A stretch of 64,000 bases of DNA. It comes from an archaeon (GTDB lineage Archaea; Thermoproteota; Nitrososphaeria; Nitrososphaerales; UBA183). Each line of letters opens with the position of its first letter. The first letter of the stretch is position 1. Location: the NCBI GenBank assembly GCA_021828185.1, contig JAKASI010000001.1:1-64000 (forward strand), written 5' to 3'. The notes under the pieces were generated by a model. It worked only from the letters and a program-made list of their open reading frames with translations. It did no database searches and was not told the DNA's origin. Of this stretch, positions 32,012 to 40,480 are shown piece by piece. Both the position numbers and the translations under genes were made by a program.

Positions 32012-32202
32012 GAGGAATTGCTCTTGGCTCCCCGCCCCTCGGCTGCGAGACCCCGCCGGTGCCTTCGGAGTTCACCCCGCCTTCGCAAGGAGACCTCGGT
32101 CGAAGAGCCGGCAAGAACGCCCGCACCATCAGCGGAGGCGCCACGTGTCGCTCGCACCTACGAGAAAGGAGGGCATCCTCTCATCGACAGTAGAGCCATA
32201 CG

Positions 32203-32718
32203 GTGGGAGGGTGCCACTTGAGCGCAAGGGGTCAGCCTGCTCACACGCTCCTTGAAAGCGTGACAGACCGCCTGGTCCGAGAACGGGAAGAAAGCACGCA
32301 CAACAGGTCGAGGCTCCTTCCCCTGCTTCGCGAAGTCCAAGAGAAGCACCGCTATCTTCCTGAAGACGAGCTCCGCAGGATCTCGCGGGCACTGAACATG
32401 CCTCTGAGCGAGGTCTACGGGGTAGCCACCTTCTACAAATCCTTCAGCCTGGTACCGAGAGGAAAGAACATCGTCACGGTGTGCTCAGGGACGGCATGCC
32501 ACGTGAGAGGATCTGTCAGGCTCGTCGGTGAGCTGGAGAAGTGGTTCGGCGTCAAGGCAGGGGGAAACACACCCGACGGCGTCTTTTCCTTTGAGACTGT
32601 CGACTGCCTAGGATGCTGCGCACTGGGCCCCGTCATGGTCATCAACGGGCAGTACCACTCGAACATGAAATCTTCCAGAGCCATCGCCCTGTTGAAGCGG
32701 ATGAGGGTGGAGAAGTGA
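32203..32718 (+). CDS. nuoE: NuoE-like [2Fe-2S] subunit
   Basis: 171 residues (TTG 32218 is an alternative start). Thioredoxin-like [2Fe-2S] subunit of NADH-oxidising modules: N-terminal helical bundle (HRYLPEDELRRISRALNMP), YGVATFYKSFSL, and the four cluster cysteines in C-x4-C (CSGTAC) and C-x3-C (CLGCC followed by ALGPVM). Normal family length. It precedes the NuoF-like subunit by 8 bp, as in hydrogenases, formate dehydrogenases and complex I. About 190 bp without a recognised gene separate it from the small protein upstream. Confidence 0.92.
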   Translation: MGGCHLSARGQPAHTLLESVTDRLVREREESTHNRSRLLPLLREVQEKHRYLPEDELRRISRALNMPLSEVYGVATFYKSFSLVPRGKNIVTVCSGTACHVRGSVRLVGELEKWFGVKAGGNTPDGVFSFETVDCLGCCALGPVMVINGQYHSNMKSSRAIALLKRMRVEK

Positions 32719-32725
32719 CCTCTGA

Positions 32726-34597
32726 ATGTTGGTAAGCAGCACGGTGCCAAGAATCAAAGGACCGCAAGAGCTGGAGGCCCTCAGGGAATCGACTCTCCAG
32801 AAGAGGAACCCCGGCAAGGCCCGAATCTGCATCTGCGCCGGGACGGGGTGCAGCGCGAGCGAGTCGCGGGGGGTCATCGCTGCCTTCCGAGAGGAGATCA
32901 GGAAACACAACATGGAAGACAAAATCGACATACAGACCACCGGGTGCCACGGTTTCTGCGAGCGGGGCCCCCTCGTGGTCCTCCAGCCCCAGGGGGTCAT
33001 GTACGAGAAGGTACGCCCGCAGGACGCTGCGGAAGCGTTCTCCGAGACGGTGCTGAAGGGACGCGTGGTCGACAGGCTGCTCTACGTCGACCCCCTGACC
33101 AATCAGAAGGTCGCGCTCGAGCGCGACGTTCCCTTCTACAGGAAGCAGACCCGGGTGCTGCTGAGAGGGAACGGCTCGATCGACCCCACCCGGATTGACG
33201 ACTACGTGGCCATCGGCGGCTACGCAGCGCTGGCCAAGGCGATTTCAGAAACGAGCCCCGAAGAAGTGACAGAATCCGTCAAGCTCTCTGGTCTCCGGGG
33301 GAGGGGCGGAGCGGGCTTCCCGACGGGGACCAAGTGGGAATCCTGCAGGAAGTCCGGGAGCCGAACGAGGTACGTCGTGTGCAACGGCGACGAAGGAGAC
33401 CCAGGCGCATACATGGACCGCAGCATCCTCGAGGGGAATCCGCACAGCGTGATCGAGGGGATGATCATAGGCGCCTATGCCATAGGCGCGTCCAGCGGCT
33501 TCATCTACGTGAGGACCGAATATCCCCTCGCCGTCAAGCACGCCAGGATGGCCGTGGAGGCAGCACGGGCCTATGGCTTCCTCGGCACGAACATCTTCGG
33601 CTCTGACTTCAGCTTCGACCTCGATGTGTTCGAAGGCGCAGGCGCCTTCGTCTGCGGGGAGGAGACCGCACTGATCGCTTCAATCGAGGGGAGGAGAGGT
33701 ACGCCGGCCCAGAGGCCCCCCTACCCCACCGAGAGCGGGCTGTGGGGCAAGCCCACGAACATCAACAACGTCAAGACCTGGGCCAGCGTCCCGGTCATAA
33801 TCAGCCGGGGGCACGAATGGTACAGCGCCATCGGCACGAAGGCCAGCAAGGGGACGACGATCTTCTCCCTCGTCGGGAAGGTGAAGAACACCGGCCTGAT
33901 CGAAGTCCCCATGGGGATCACCCTCAGGCAGATCGTCTTCGACATCGGGGGAGGGATACCAGAAGGCAGGAAAGCGAAGGCGGTCCAGATCGGAGGGCCG
34001 TCCGGCGGATGCATACCCGAACGGCTGTTCGACCTGCCTGTGGACTACGAGAGCCTCTCGAGCGCGGGCGCGACGATGGGGTCGGGCGGCATCATCGTCG
34101 TAGACGACAGCACCTGCATGGTGGACCTTGCGAAATACTTCACCAACTTCCTGCAGTGTGAATCATGCGGAAAGTGCCTTTCCTGTCGCGAAGGGCTGAA
34201 GCGAATCTACGAAATCCTGACGGGCATCGTCGAAGGGAAGGGGAAAGAGGGAGACATCGAGCTGCTGGAGGAGCTCGCTCCAGTGGTGAAGGAGGCGTCG
34301 CTCTGCGGCCTTGGACAGACGGCAGCCAACCCTGTGCTGTCCACTCTCAGATACTTCAGGGACGAGTACGAAGCCCACATCTTCGAGAAGAAGTGTCCCG
34401 CAAAGGTGTGCCGCGCCCTCATCAAATACTCGGTGATTCCTGACCTGTGCACCGGCTGTGGAGCCTGCGCAAAGGTCTGCCAACAGGAGGCAATCCGCGG
34501 CGAGCCGAAGAAACAGTTCGTCATCGACCAGGAGAAATGTGTGAAATGCGGGGTGTGCATGGAGACCTGCACCTACCACGCGATAGAGGTCGAGTAG
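32726..34597 (+). CDS. nuoF: NuoF/HydB-type NADH-binding FMN/Fe-S subunit
   Basis: 623 residues, the long form. Order: N-terminal thioredoxin-like [2Fe-2S] domain (CAGTGC ... CHGFC), NADH and FMN domain (GRGGAGFPTGTKW, NGDEGDPGAYMDR, CGEETALIASIEG), SLBB, the [4Fe-4S] motif C-x2-C-x2-C ... C (CESCGKCLSCREG and later SLCGLGQ), and a C-terminal 2x[4Fe-4S] ferredoxin (CTGCGACAKVC, CVKCGVCMETC). This is the layout of HydB/HndC and bifurcating NADH modules rather than of simple NuoF. It transfers electrons between NADH, FMN and clusters. Fourteen bp separate it from the next subunit. Confidence 0.93.
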   Translation: MLVSSTVPRIKGPQELEALRESTLQKRNPGKARICICAGTGCSASESRGVIAAFREEIRKHNMEDKIDIQTTGCHGFCERGPLVVLQPQGVMYEKVRPQDAAEAFSETVLKGRVVDRLLYVDPLTNQKVALERDVPFYRKQTRVLLRGNGSIDPTRIDDYVAIGGYAALAKAISETSPEEVTESVKLSGLRGRGGAGFPTGTKWESCRKSGSRTRYVVCNGDEGDPGAYMDRSILEGNPHSVIEGMIIGAYAIGASSGFIYVRTEYPLAVKHARMAVEAARAYGFLGTNIFGSDFSFDLDVFEGAGAFVCGEETALIASIEGRRGTPAQRPPYPTESGLWGKPTNINNVKTWASVPVIISRGHEWYSAIGTKASKGTTIFSLVGKVKNTGLIEVPMGITLRQIVFDIGGGIPEGRKAKAVQIGGPSGGCIPERLFDLPVDYESLSSAGATMGSGGIIVVDDSTCMVDLAKYFTNFLQCESCGKCLSCREGLKRIYEILTGIVEGKGKEGDIELLEELAPVVKEASLCGLGQTAANPVLSTLRYFRDEYEAHIFEKKCPAKVCRALIKYSVIPDLCTGCGACAKVCQQEAIRGEPKKQFVIDQEKCVKCGVCMETCTYHAIEVE

Positions 34598-34610
34598 GAG
34601 GTTTGGGAGA

Positions 34611-35309
34611 ATGCCCATGACCATCAACGGGGCAGAAGTCAAGATTCAGGAAGGGTGGAGCGTGCTGGACGCCGCGCGTTTCATGGGGATCAACATCCCC
34701 ACCCTGTGCAACCATGAAGGGCTCTCCCCCTGGGGAGGGTGCCGCCTCTGCGTGGTAGAGGTCGGCCAGGGGCCCAGGACGAAGCTGATGAGCGCCTGCA
34801 CCTATCCAGCACAGGACGGGCTCGTCGTGAGGACCCATTCGAGGAGGGTCGTGAGGACGAGGCAGATGCTGGTGGAGCTGCTGCTCGCCAGCTGTCCGAC
34901 TTCGAAGACCATCCAGGACCTGGCATCGGAGCTCGGGGTCCAGCGGGTACGATTCAAGGCCAGGCACGACGACTGCATCTACTGCGGGCTGTGCGTCCGC
35001 ATCTGCGCGGAGCAGATGGGCGCCAGGGCGATTGACTTCGTGAACAAAGGGAATGCCCTGAAGGTCGGCACGCCCTTCGACCAAACGTCGGAAGTGTGCC
35101 TGAAGTGCGGAGCCTGCATGTACATCTGCCCTGTCTGCCAGATACGGTGCCAGGGGCCGTCCGGAGACGATGTCTGCGGAGGCTGCCAGATCCTTCAGCC
35201 CAGCTGCCTGGAGTCCTATGACGACTACCAGTGCTACATGGGGGCGGCCATGGAGTGTGGCACGTGCGTTGCGATGAGCAAAGAAAGTAAAGGAGGCGCG
35301 AGCCGGTAG
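34611..35309 (+). CDS. NuoG/HoxU-like iron-sulfur subunit
   Basis: 232 residues. N-terminal plant-type [2Fe-2S] domain (CNHEG ... GGCRLCVVEV ... CTYP), the helical region that in NuoG carries the His-Cys3 cluster, then two [4Fe-4S] motifs (CIYCGLCVRIC and CLKCGACMYIC) and extra cysteines (CQIRCQG, CGGC). It stops before any molybdopterin or hydrogenase domain, as in HoxU. Good ribosome-binding site AGGAGG upstream. It probably relays electrons from NuoEF to the FMN protein that follows directly. Confidence 0.88.
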   Translation: MPMTINGAEVKIQEGWSVLDAARFMGINIPTLCNHEGLSPWGGCRLCVVEVGQGPRTKLMSACTYPAQDGLVVRTHSRRVVRTRQMLVELLLASCPTSKTIQDLASELGVQRVRFKARHDDCIYCGLCVRICAEQMGARAIDFVNKGNALKVGTPFDQTSEVCLKCGACMYICPVCQIRCQGPSGDDVCGGCQILQPSCLESYDDYQCYMGAAMECGTCVAMSKESKGGASR

Positions 35310-36887
35310 TTGTCGCTCTCTAAGGTCAACGCGAGCGCAGCCACTCTGACGAAAAATAGGACCGAGGACTCCATCAGCCCTTCCAGCGGCATGTGTGCAA
35401 CATGCATCGACGGCTGCATTGGAATGTGCGAGATCGGCAAGTCGGCATACAGAGGAGCCGAAGTCATCTACCCTCAACCATTCGGAATGATAACAACGGC
35501 GGCGACGAAAAGCTACCCCGTGGACCTGTCGCACTTCACCATCCAGGGGACCGTCAAGGGTGCGCAGGGGATTGAGACCGATTCAGACAGAATGATCTTC
35601 CCCAACGTCAACCTGGAGAGACAGCTTGGAGGGAAAGGGGGGATAAGGCTCAGGCTCCCCATCGTCATATCAGCCCTGGGTTCGACGGCCATAGCGAAGA
35701 ACAACTGGGCAGGCCTTGCCGTTGGGGCTGCCATATCCGGAATACCCCTGACCATCGGTGAGAACGTCTGCGGGATGGACCCGAAAGCAGAGTTCTCGGA
35801 TGGCAGGCTGGTCCACTCTCCAGAACTCGCGGAAAGGGTGAAGATGTTCAAAGACTGGCAACGCGACGGCTATGGAGAGATCATAGTCCAAGCCAACGTC
35901 GAGGACACGAGGATGGGCGTCCAAGAGTACGCAATCTCAGAGCTCGGAGTGACGGCCGTCGAGATGAAGTGGGGCCAGGGAGCGAAGGACATCGGAGGAG
36001 AGGTGAGGGTCGACAGCCTCGAAAAGGCCCAGCTCCTGAAGTCCAGGGGGTACCTGGTACTTCCTGATCCCGTGTCTCCTCCTATCATCGACGCCTTCAG
36101 GCACAGAAGCTTCCGGGAATTTGAGAGACACTCAAGAGTGGGCGTGGTGAGCGAAGACTCCTTCGTAGACAGGGTCAAGAACCTGCGCAAGGCAGGCGCG
36201 AAGTACGTGTCTCTCAAGACGGGCGCTTACAGGCCCGCCGACCTCGCAAGAGCCCTCAAGTTCTCCTCACTGGCCAAGATAAACGTCCTGAGCGCAGATG
36301 CCGCCGGAGGAGGGACAGGGATGAGTCCATGGAGAATGATGAACGAGTGGGGCGTCCCAGGCGTGTACTTCTGGTCCCTGCTCTACAAGTATGCAGACAG
36401 ACTCGCGGACAAGGGAGAATACGTCCCGGACATCATCGTGGGCGGAGGACTGACGCTCGAGGACCACATATTCAAGGCACTTGCCCTTGGCGCGCCCTAC
36501 TTCAAAGCCGTGGGGATGGCACGGGCGCCGTTGGCCGCCGCCATGGTAGGGAAGACGATCGGCAAGAGGCTTCGCGAGGGTCAGCCACCGGTCTACGTGG
36601 GCAGGTTCGGCACGACCCCCGAAGAGGTCTTCGTGACCGGCCCTGAGCTGAGACAGAGATTCAAGGACTTCGAAGACATTCCCACCGGCGCGATAGGGGT
36701 GTACACCTACCTTCAGCGGCTGTCCCAGGGGACACGTCAGCTGATGTCAGGCTCCCGCAAGTTCAACCTGGACTCGATCGCACGGGACGACATCGCGGCA
36801 CTGACAACCGAAGCCGCCAAGGTTAGCGGCATCAAGTACGTGATGGACGCGGACAAAGAAGAAGTGAACAAGATCCTCAACGCCTAG
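35310..36887 (+). CDS. FMN-binding glutamate-synthase-family protein
   Basis: 525 residues. A short Cys-rich N-terminus (CATCIDGCIGMCEIG) precedes the TIM-barrel FMN domain of GltB/GlxD type (IVISALGSTAIAKNNWAGLA, VEMKWGQGAKDIGGEV, LSADAAGGGTG, GGGLTLEDHIFKALALGA). The glutaminase domain and the structural C-terminal domain of GltB are absent. TTG 35310 immediately follows the stop of the NuoG-like gene. With NuoE, NuoF and the HoxU-like protein it could form an NADH-dependent FMN enzyme in which the Nuo module replaces the GltD subunit. The substrate may be an amino acid or oxo-acid, judging from the GDH-like gene; this is inference. Confidence 0.85.
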   Translation: MSLSKVNASAATLTKNRTEDSISPSSGMCATCIDGCIGMCEIGKSAYRGAEVIYPQPFGMITTAATKSYPVDLSHFTIQGTVKGAQGIETDSDRMIFPNVNLERQLGGKGGIRLRLPIVISALGSTAIAKNNWAGLAVGAAISGIPLTIGENVCGMDPKAEFSDGRLVHSPELAERVKMFKDWQRDGYGEIIVQANVEDTRMGVQEYAISELGVTAVEMKWGQGAKDIGGEVRVDSLEKAQLLKSRGYLVLPDPVSPPIIDAFRHRSFREFERHSRVGVVSEDSFVDRVKNLRKAGAKYVSLKTGAYRPADLARALKFSSLAKINVLSADAAGGGTGMSPWRMMNEWGVPGVYFWSLLYKYADRLADKGEYVPDIIVGGGLTLEDHIFKALALGAPYFKAVGMARAPLAAAMVGKTIGKRLREGQPPVYVGRFGTTPEEVFVTGPELRQRFKDFEDIPTGAIGVYTYLQRLSQGTRQLMSGSRKFNLDSIARDDIAALTTEAAKVSGIKYVMDADKEEVNKILNA

Positions 36888-37116
36888 CTCGAGAAGCCCA
36901 AAGTGGTCGTTAGCCACGGCAGAGTGGTCAGCAGAAAATCCGACGCGTGAAGTCCCTTACCCCTGGGTGGGACCGGGACGACGTAATCCAAATCCCCAGT
37001 TCGCAACCCGCGCATTGTGTCGCATGGACAAGGATGGTCGAAGTTCGTCGCTCAGACTGAATCGGGCGATTAGCAGGTTCACCATGAACTCCAAGACCAG
37101 TCCGTTCAAGATGCGA

Positions 37117-37992
37117 CTAGGTTTGGTTCGGTGCGTCTTCGCGACCTATGCCTGGAGTCTCGTCAAGGCATGCGTACACTCGCTGAATGGCTCTGTCCAG
37201 CTCAGCCCTGCTGAATTCCGAGGCGAGGCTCGAGACCTTCCTCTCGAGTCCCATCAAGTCCTTCTTCGCTATGGTCTCCTTCAACTCTTCAAGCTCTCCT
37301 ATCAAGGACGACAGCATTTCGGTTACGAAGGGGTTGTCGACCTGAATGTGGCCAAGCAACGACGGGCTCGACGAGAGCACGGCCCTACCTAAGTTCAGCT
37401 GGGCGGAGCCGAGAGGAGGAGCTATCCTTTCGAACCGCTTCACCCCGATTCCACCGGCCACCGCCGAGACGAAAGCCACGTTCGTCAGATGGACTAGGGA
37501 GAGTGCGAACGCCATCATCTTGTCGTGGTCGGCCCTCATCATCCGAATCAGTCGGACATCCGGGAAGAGCTCCCTGGCCGCCTGCATGCCGCTGCTGCTC
37601 CCAACCACGCAGATTTTCGACCCGTTCACCTGTGCCAGAGGGCCGAACAGAGGGTGAAGAGACAGGAGAGAGAGCTTCTTCCCGCTCAGCTTCTTGTGCA
37701 GTTCGTCTAGGCCTCCGCCCTTCACCGATGTTATCTCGACCAGCGTCGACCCCTGACTCATGAACGCCAAGACTTCATCGACTGCCCTGACCGTCTCATC
37801 GGTCGGGACGGCCACGAGTACGTACTCGGCCCCCGACACCGCGTCTGCGTTGGACCTTGCGAACTTGAATCCATTTGGAAGCCTCTTCGGCCTCCGCTTG
37901 TCGAACCCGGCGACCTCATATCCGCGCTTGAGGAAGTATCTCGCGAATAGGGCGCCCATTCCACCTGAACATCCGAGGACTGTGACCTTCAA
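37117..37992 (-). CDS. tyrA: Prephenate/arogenate dehydrogenase
   Basis: Oxidative decarboxylation of prephenate or arogenate on the way to tyrosine. 291 residues. Rossmann motif VTVLGCSGGMGALFARYFL, then YVLVAVPTDETVRAV, SVKGGG and SLHPLFGP, the TyrA active-site His region, and helical dimerisation domain. TTG 37992 overlaps the stop of the fusion gene upstream as TTGA. NAD or NADP preference not readable (AGFDKRRPKR after the second strand, with basic residues, leans to NADP). Last gene of the minus-strand aromatic operon. Confidence 0.9.
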   Translation of the reverse strand: MKVTVLGCSGGMGALFARYFLKRGYEVAGFDKRRPKRLPNGFKFARSNADAVSGAEYVLVAVPTDETVRAVDEVLAFMSQGSTLVEITSVKGGGLDELHKKLSGKKLSLLSLHPLFGPLAQVNGSKICVVGSSSGMQAARELFPDVRLIRMMRADHDKMMAFALSLVHLTNVAFVSAVAGGIGVKRFERIAPPLGSAQLNLGRAVLSSSPSLLGHIQVDNPFVTEMLSSLIGELEELKETIAKKDLMGLERKVSSLASEFSRAELDRAIQRVYACLDETPGIGREDAPNQT

Positions 37993-39371
37993 GAAAGGAA
38001 CCTGCCCATCCGCCTGATTCCTTCGACGATGGCATGTTCCTGCTGTCCGAGAGATATCCTGAAGAAGTCACCATAGTCGCCGAAGAGGATTCCGGGGGTG
38101 ACGCTCACCCCTGCGTCTAGAAGCCTTTGGGCGAATGACTCGCCCGATCCTCTCCCTTTGCTCAGCTCAGGGAACACGTACATGCCGCCATCCGGCCTGA
38201 CATATTCCAGGCCGTCGATTCCGTCAAGCTCCTTGCACGCGACGTCGATTCTTCTGCTCATCTCGGCGACGTTCCTCCTGACGTCGCCGTCTGCGTCGAG
38301 GGCTCTGATTGCGCCCCACTGTATGAATTCAGGGACGGAGGTGAACATCAGAGAGATCATGCGGGCAATCTTGGACGTCGTTTCCTTGGAAGAGACGGAA
38401 TAGCCTATCCGGAAGCCTGTCATCGCCCACGTCTTGGAAAATGACGACGTCAGGATGAATTTCTTAGGGGTGGTCTCGAGCACGCTCGGGGAGGGCTTGG
38501 GCGTGTATTCGTTGTATATCTCGTCGCTGATAACAGTGAGTCCTCTGTCGTCGGACAGCTCAACGATCTGACGGAAGAGATCCTTTGAGATTACACGACC
38601 GGTGGGGTTGTTGGGGTAGCTGAGTATGATTGCCTTCGTATTCGGCCGTATGGCCCTTTCGATTCCCTTGATCGAAGGAGTCCAGCCCTCCTCAATGCTG
38701 GTGTGTACTGCTACGGCCTTGGCTCCAAGCTGCTGCAGGGAGTCGCGATAGGCAGGCCAGTTTGGCTCCGGTACGATCACACTCTCAAGTTCGCCGACGA
38801 CCGAAGCGAGCGCGGCGTAGACTGCGAACCTCCCACTGGGCGTGACTGCAACTTCCCCTTCGGATGCTTTGAAGCCGTGCTTCCTTGCTAGGTAGCCGAC
38901 GAGCGCTTCCGTAAGCTCAGGAATCCCCTGAGATTCGGTGTAGTGCGTCTTGTGGGCGAACAGGGCTTCGGAGCAGGCTTCAAGGACAGCCTGAGGCGGG
39001 GCGAAGTCCGGCTCGCCCACGTCTAGCCTGATCAATTTGACCCTCTTCCTCTGGAGCTCCAGCGCCTTCGAGAAGATGGGGACGGGAGAGGTTCTGCCTC
39101 GAATCCCCTGGACCCTTTTGGACTCGGTGACCAAGACGTTGAGGATTTTGAGACCCGCTTCCCTGTCCAGCCCGACCCTGTCACACCCCTCCAGGACCTG
39201 CTTCACGAGCTCGTCTTCCACGCGGTCGTCCTCCATTGGAAGGGAATCGGCTTCCTTGAGGGCCCCGATTTCCTTCACGAGCTCGTTCCTCTTCCCTGCT
39301 AGTTCGATGATCCTCTTCGTGACCTGCGCGGCCTGTGCCCTCAGGTCTGCGAGCCTCTCCTGATTCTTCAG
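37989..39371 (-). CDS. Chorismate mutase (AroQ)-class I aminotransferase fusion
   Basis: 460 residues if begun at CTG 39371. Residues 1-85 form a complete AroQ chorismate mutase: RLADLRAQ (Arg of the first helix), KRNELVKEIGALK (Arg and Lys), MEDDRVEDEL and the end ES-x2-VQ. The following 365 residues are a class I/II PLP aminotransferase: SYPNNPTG, SDEIYNEY, PLP-Lys313 in SSFSKTWAMTG and Arg in FFRISLG. The first ordinary start, GTG 39278, would delete the first helix and catalytic Arg, so I prefer CTG 39371, which overlaps the aroC stop as CTGA and has GGTG five bases before. Predicted: chorismate to prephenate to arogenate, feeding TyrA. Confidence 0.85.
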   Translation of the reverse strand: MKNQERLADLRAQAAQVTKRIIELAGKRNELVKEIGALKEADSLPMEDDRVEDELVKQVLEGCDRVGLDREAGLKILNVLVTESKRVQGIRGRTSPVPIFSKALELQRKRVKLIRLDVGEPDFAPPQAVLEACSEALFAHKTHYTESQGIPELTEALVGYLARKHGFKASEGEVAVTPSGRFAVYAALASVVGELESVIVPEPNWPAYRDSLQQLGAKAVAVHTSIEEGWTPSIKGIERAIRPNTKAIILSYPNNPTGRVISKDLFRQIVELSDDRGLTVISDEIYNEYTPKPSPSVLETTPKKFILTSSFSKTWAMTGFRIGYSVSSKETTSKIARMISLMFTSVPEFIQWGAIRALDADGDVRRNVAEMSRRIDVACKELDGIDGLEYVRPDGGMYVFPELSKGRGSGESFAQRLLDAGVSVTPGILFGDYGDFFRISLGQQEHAIVEGIRRMGRFLS

Positions 39372-40480
39372 TTGGCACCACGCTTTCCGAGCACAGGAGG
39401 TATCGCCCCTGCCCTGACGACGTAGTCCGCGAGGACCAGGGCAGTGACGCTTTCGACCACCGGGACCGCCCGGGGGACGACCGTGGGGTCGTGCCTTCCT
39501 GGCACCACGAGGTCCACCTCACTCCCGGACTTGAGGTTCACAGTCTTCTGTTTCGACGCAACCGACGAAGCCGGCTTGAATGCCACTCTGTAGACGATCG
39601 GCATCCCTGTGGACAGCCCCCCCAGTATCCCCCCCGCATTGTTCGTCCTGGTGGAGACCTTTCCGCCGTCGAAGAAGTACTCGTCATTGTTCTCAAGACC
39701 CGTCAACCTGACGGCGGCGAAGCCGGAACCGAACTCAACCCCCTTGACGGCCGGGATTGACAACACAATCCTCGCCAGGTCCGAGTCCAACGAGCCGAAG
39801 ACAGGCTCGCCCAGCCCCACCGGGACGTTGGACGCGACGCACTCGACTATCCCCCCGAGGCTGTTCCCTCTTCCCCGCATCTCAATGATCCTGCTCTTCA
39901 TCTCCTCTGCCGCTCGGGGGGTCGGGGCTCTGACCTCGTTCGCGTACCTGTTCTTCGCGGCCTCTTCCAGCGTGAACCCGCCGGCGCGGACCCCTCCAAT
40001 CTCGAGCGAGTAGGCCACTATCTCTACGCCGAGCGCCTTCCGAAGGAGCTTCTTCGCTATGGCGCCCCCCATCACGAACGACGCGGTGATTCTGCCAGAG
40101 AACCTGCCTCCTCCTCTGTAGTCGTTGAAACCACCGTACTTGACCTTCGCCACGTAGTCGGCGTGGCCCGGGCGGGGGGTGGATTTCAGCGCTTCGTACG
40201 GCTTCGAATCCTTGTCGGCGTTTCTGATCATCATCATTATTGGCGCCCCCGTCGTCCGCCCGTTGAAGACGCCAGAGAATATCTCGACCCTGTCTTCCTC
40301 CATCCTCTGCGTGGTCACTATCGACTGACCTGGCTTCCTAAGGTCGAGTTCCGCCTGGATGTCCCCCTCGTTCAGCTCAAGACCGGCGGGACACCCGTCG
40401 ACTACTGCGCCGACGCACTTTCCATGGCTCTCTCCAAAGGTGAGCAGCAGGAACCGCTCTCCTATGATGTTCCCACTCAT
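39368..40480 (-). CDS. aroC: Chorismate synthase
   Basis: Converts EPSP to chorismate with reduced FMN. 370 residues, full length. Signatures: GESHGKCVGAVVDGCPAG at the N-terminus (His of the active site), SRPR-type RPGHADYVAKVKYG, YRGGGRFSGR, and late NNAGGILGG and DPTVVPRA. ATG 40480 overlaps the aroA stop as ATGA. Fifth gene of the minus operon. Confidence 0.97.
   Translation of the reverse strand: MSGNIIGERFLLLTFGESHGKCVGAVVDGCPAGLELNEGDIQAELDLRKPGQSIVTTQRMEEDRVEIFSGVFNGRTTGAPIMMMIRNADKDSKPYEALKSTPRPGHADYVAKVKYGGFNDYRGGGRFSGRITASFVMGGAIAKKLLRKALGVEIVAYSLEIGGVRAGGFTLEEAAKNRYANEVRAPTPRAAEEMKSRIIEMRGRGNSLGGIVECVASNVPVGLGEPVFGSLDSDLARIVLSIPAVKGVEFGSGFAAVRLTGLENNDEYFFDGGKVSTRTNNAGGILGGLSTGMPIVYRVAFKPASSVASKQKTVNLKSGSEVDLVVPGRHDPTVVPRAVPVVESVTALVLADYVVRAGAIPPVLGKRGAN

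Noticed and set aside
34521..35534. 337-codon minus-strand frame
   Set aside because: Antisense to the NuoG/HoxU-like and GltB-like genes, whose cysteine motifs are unmistakable.
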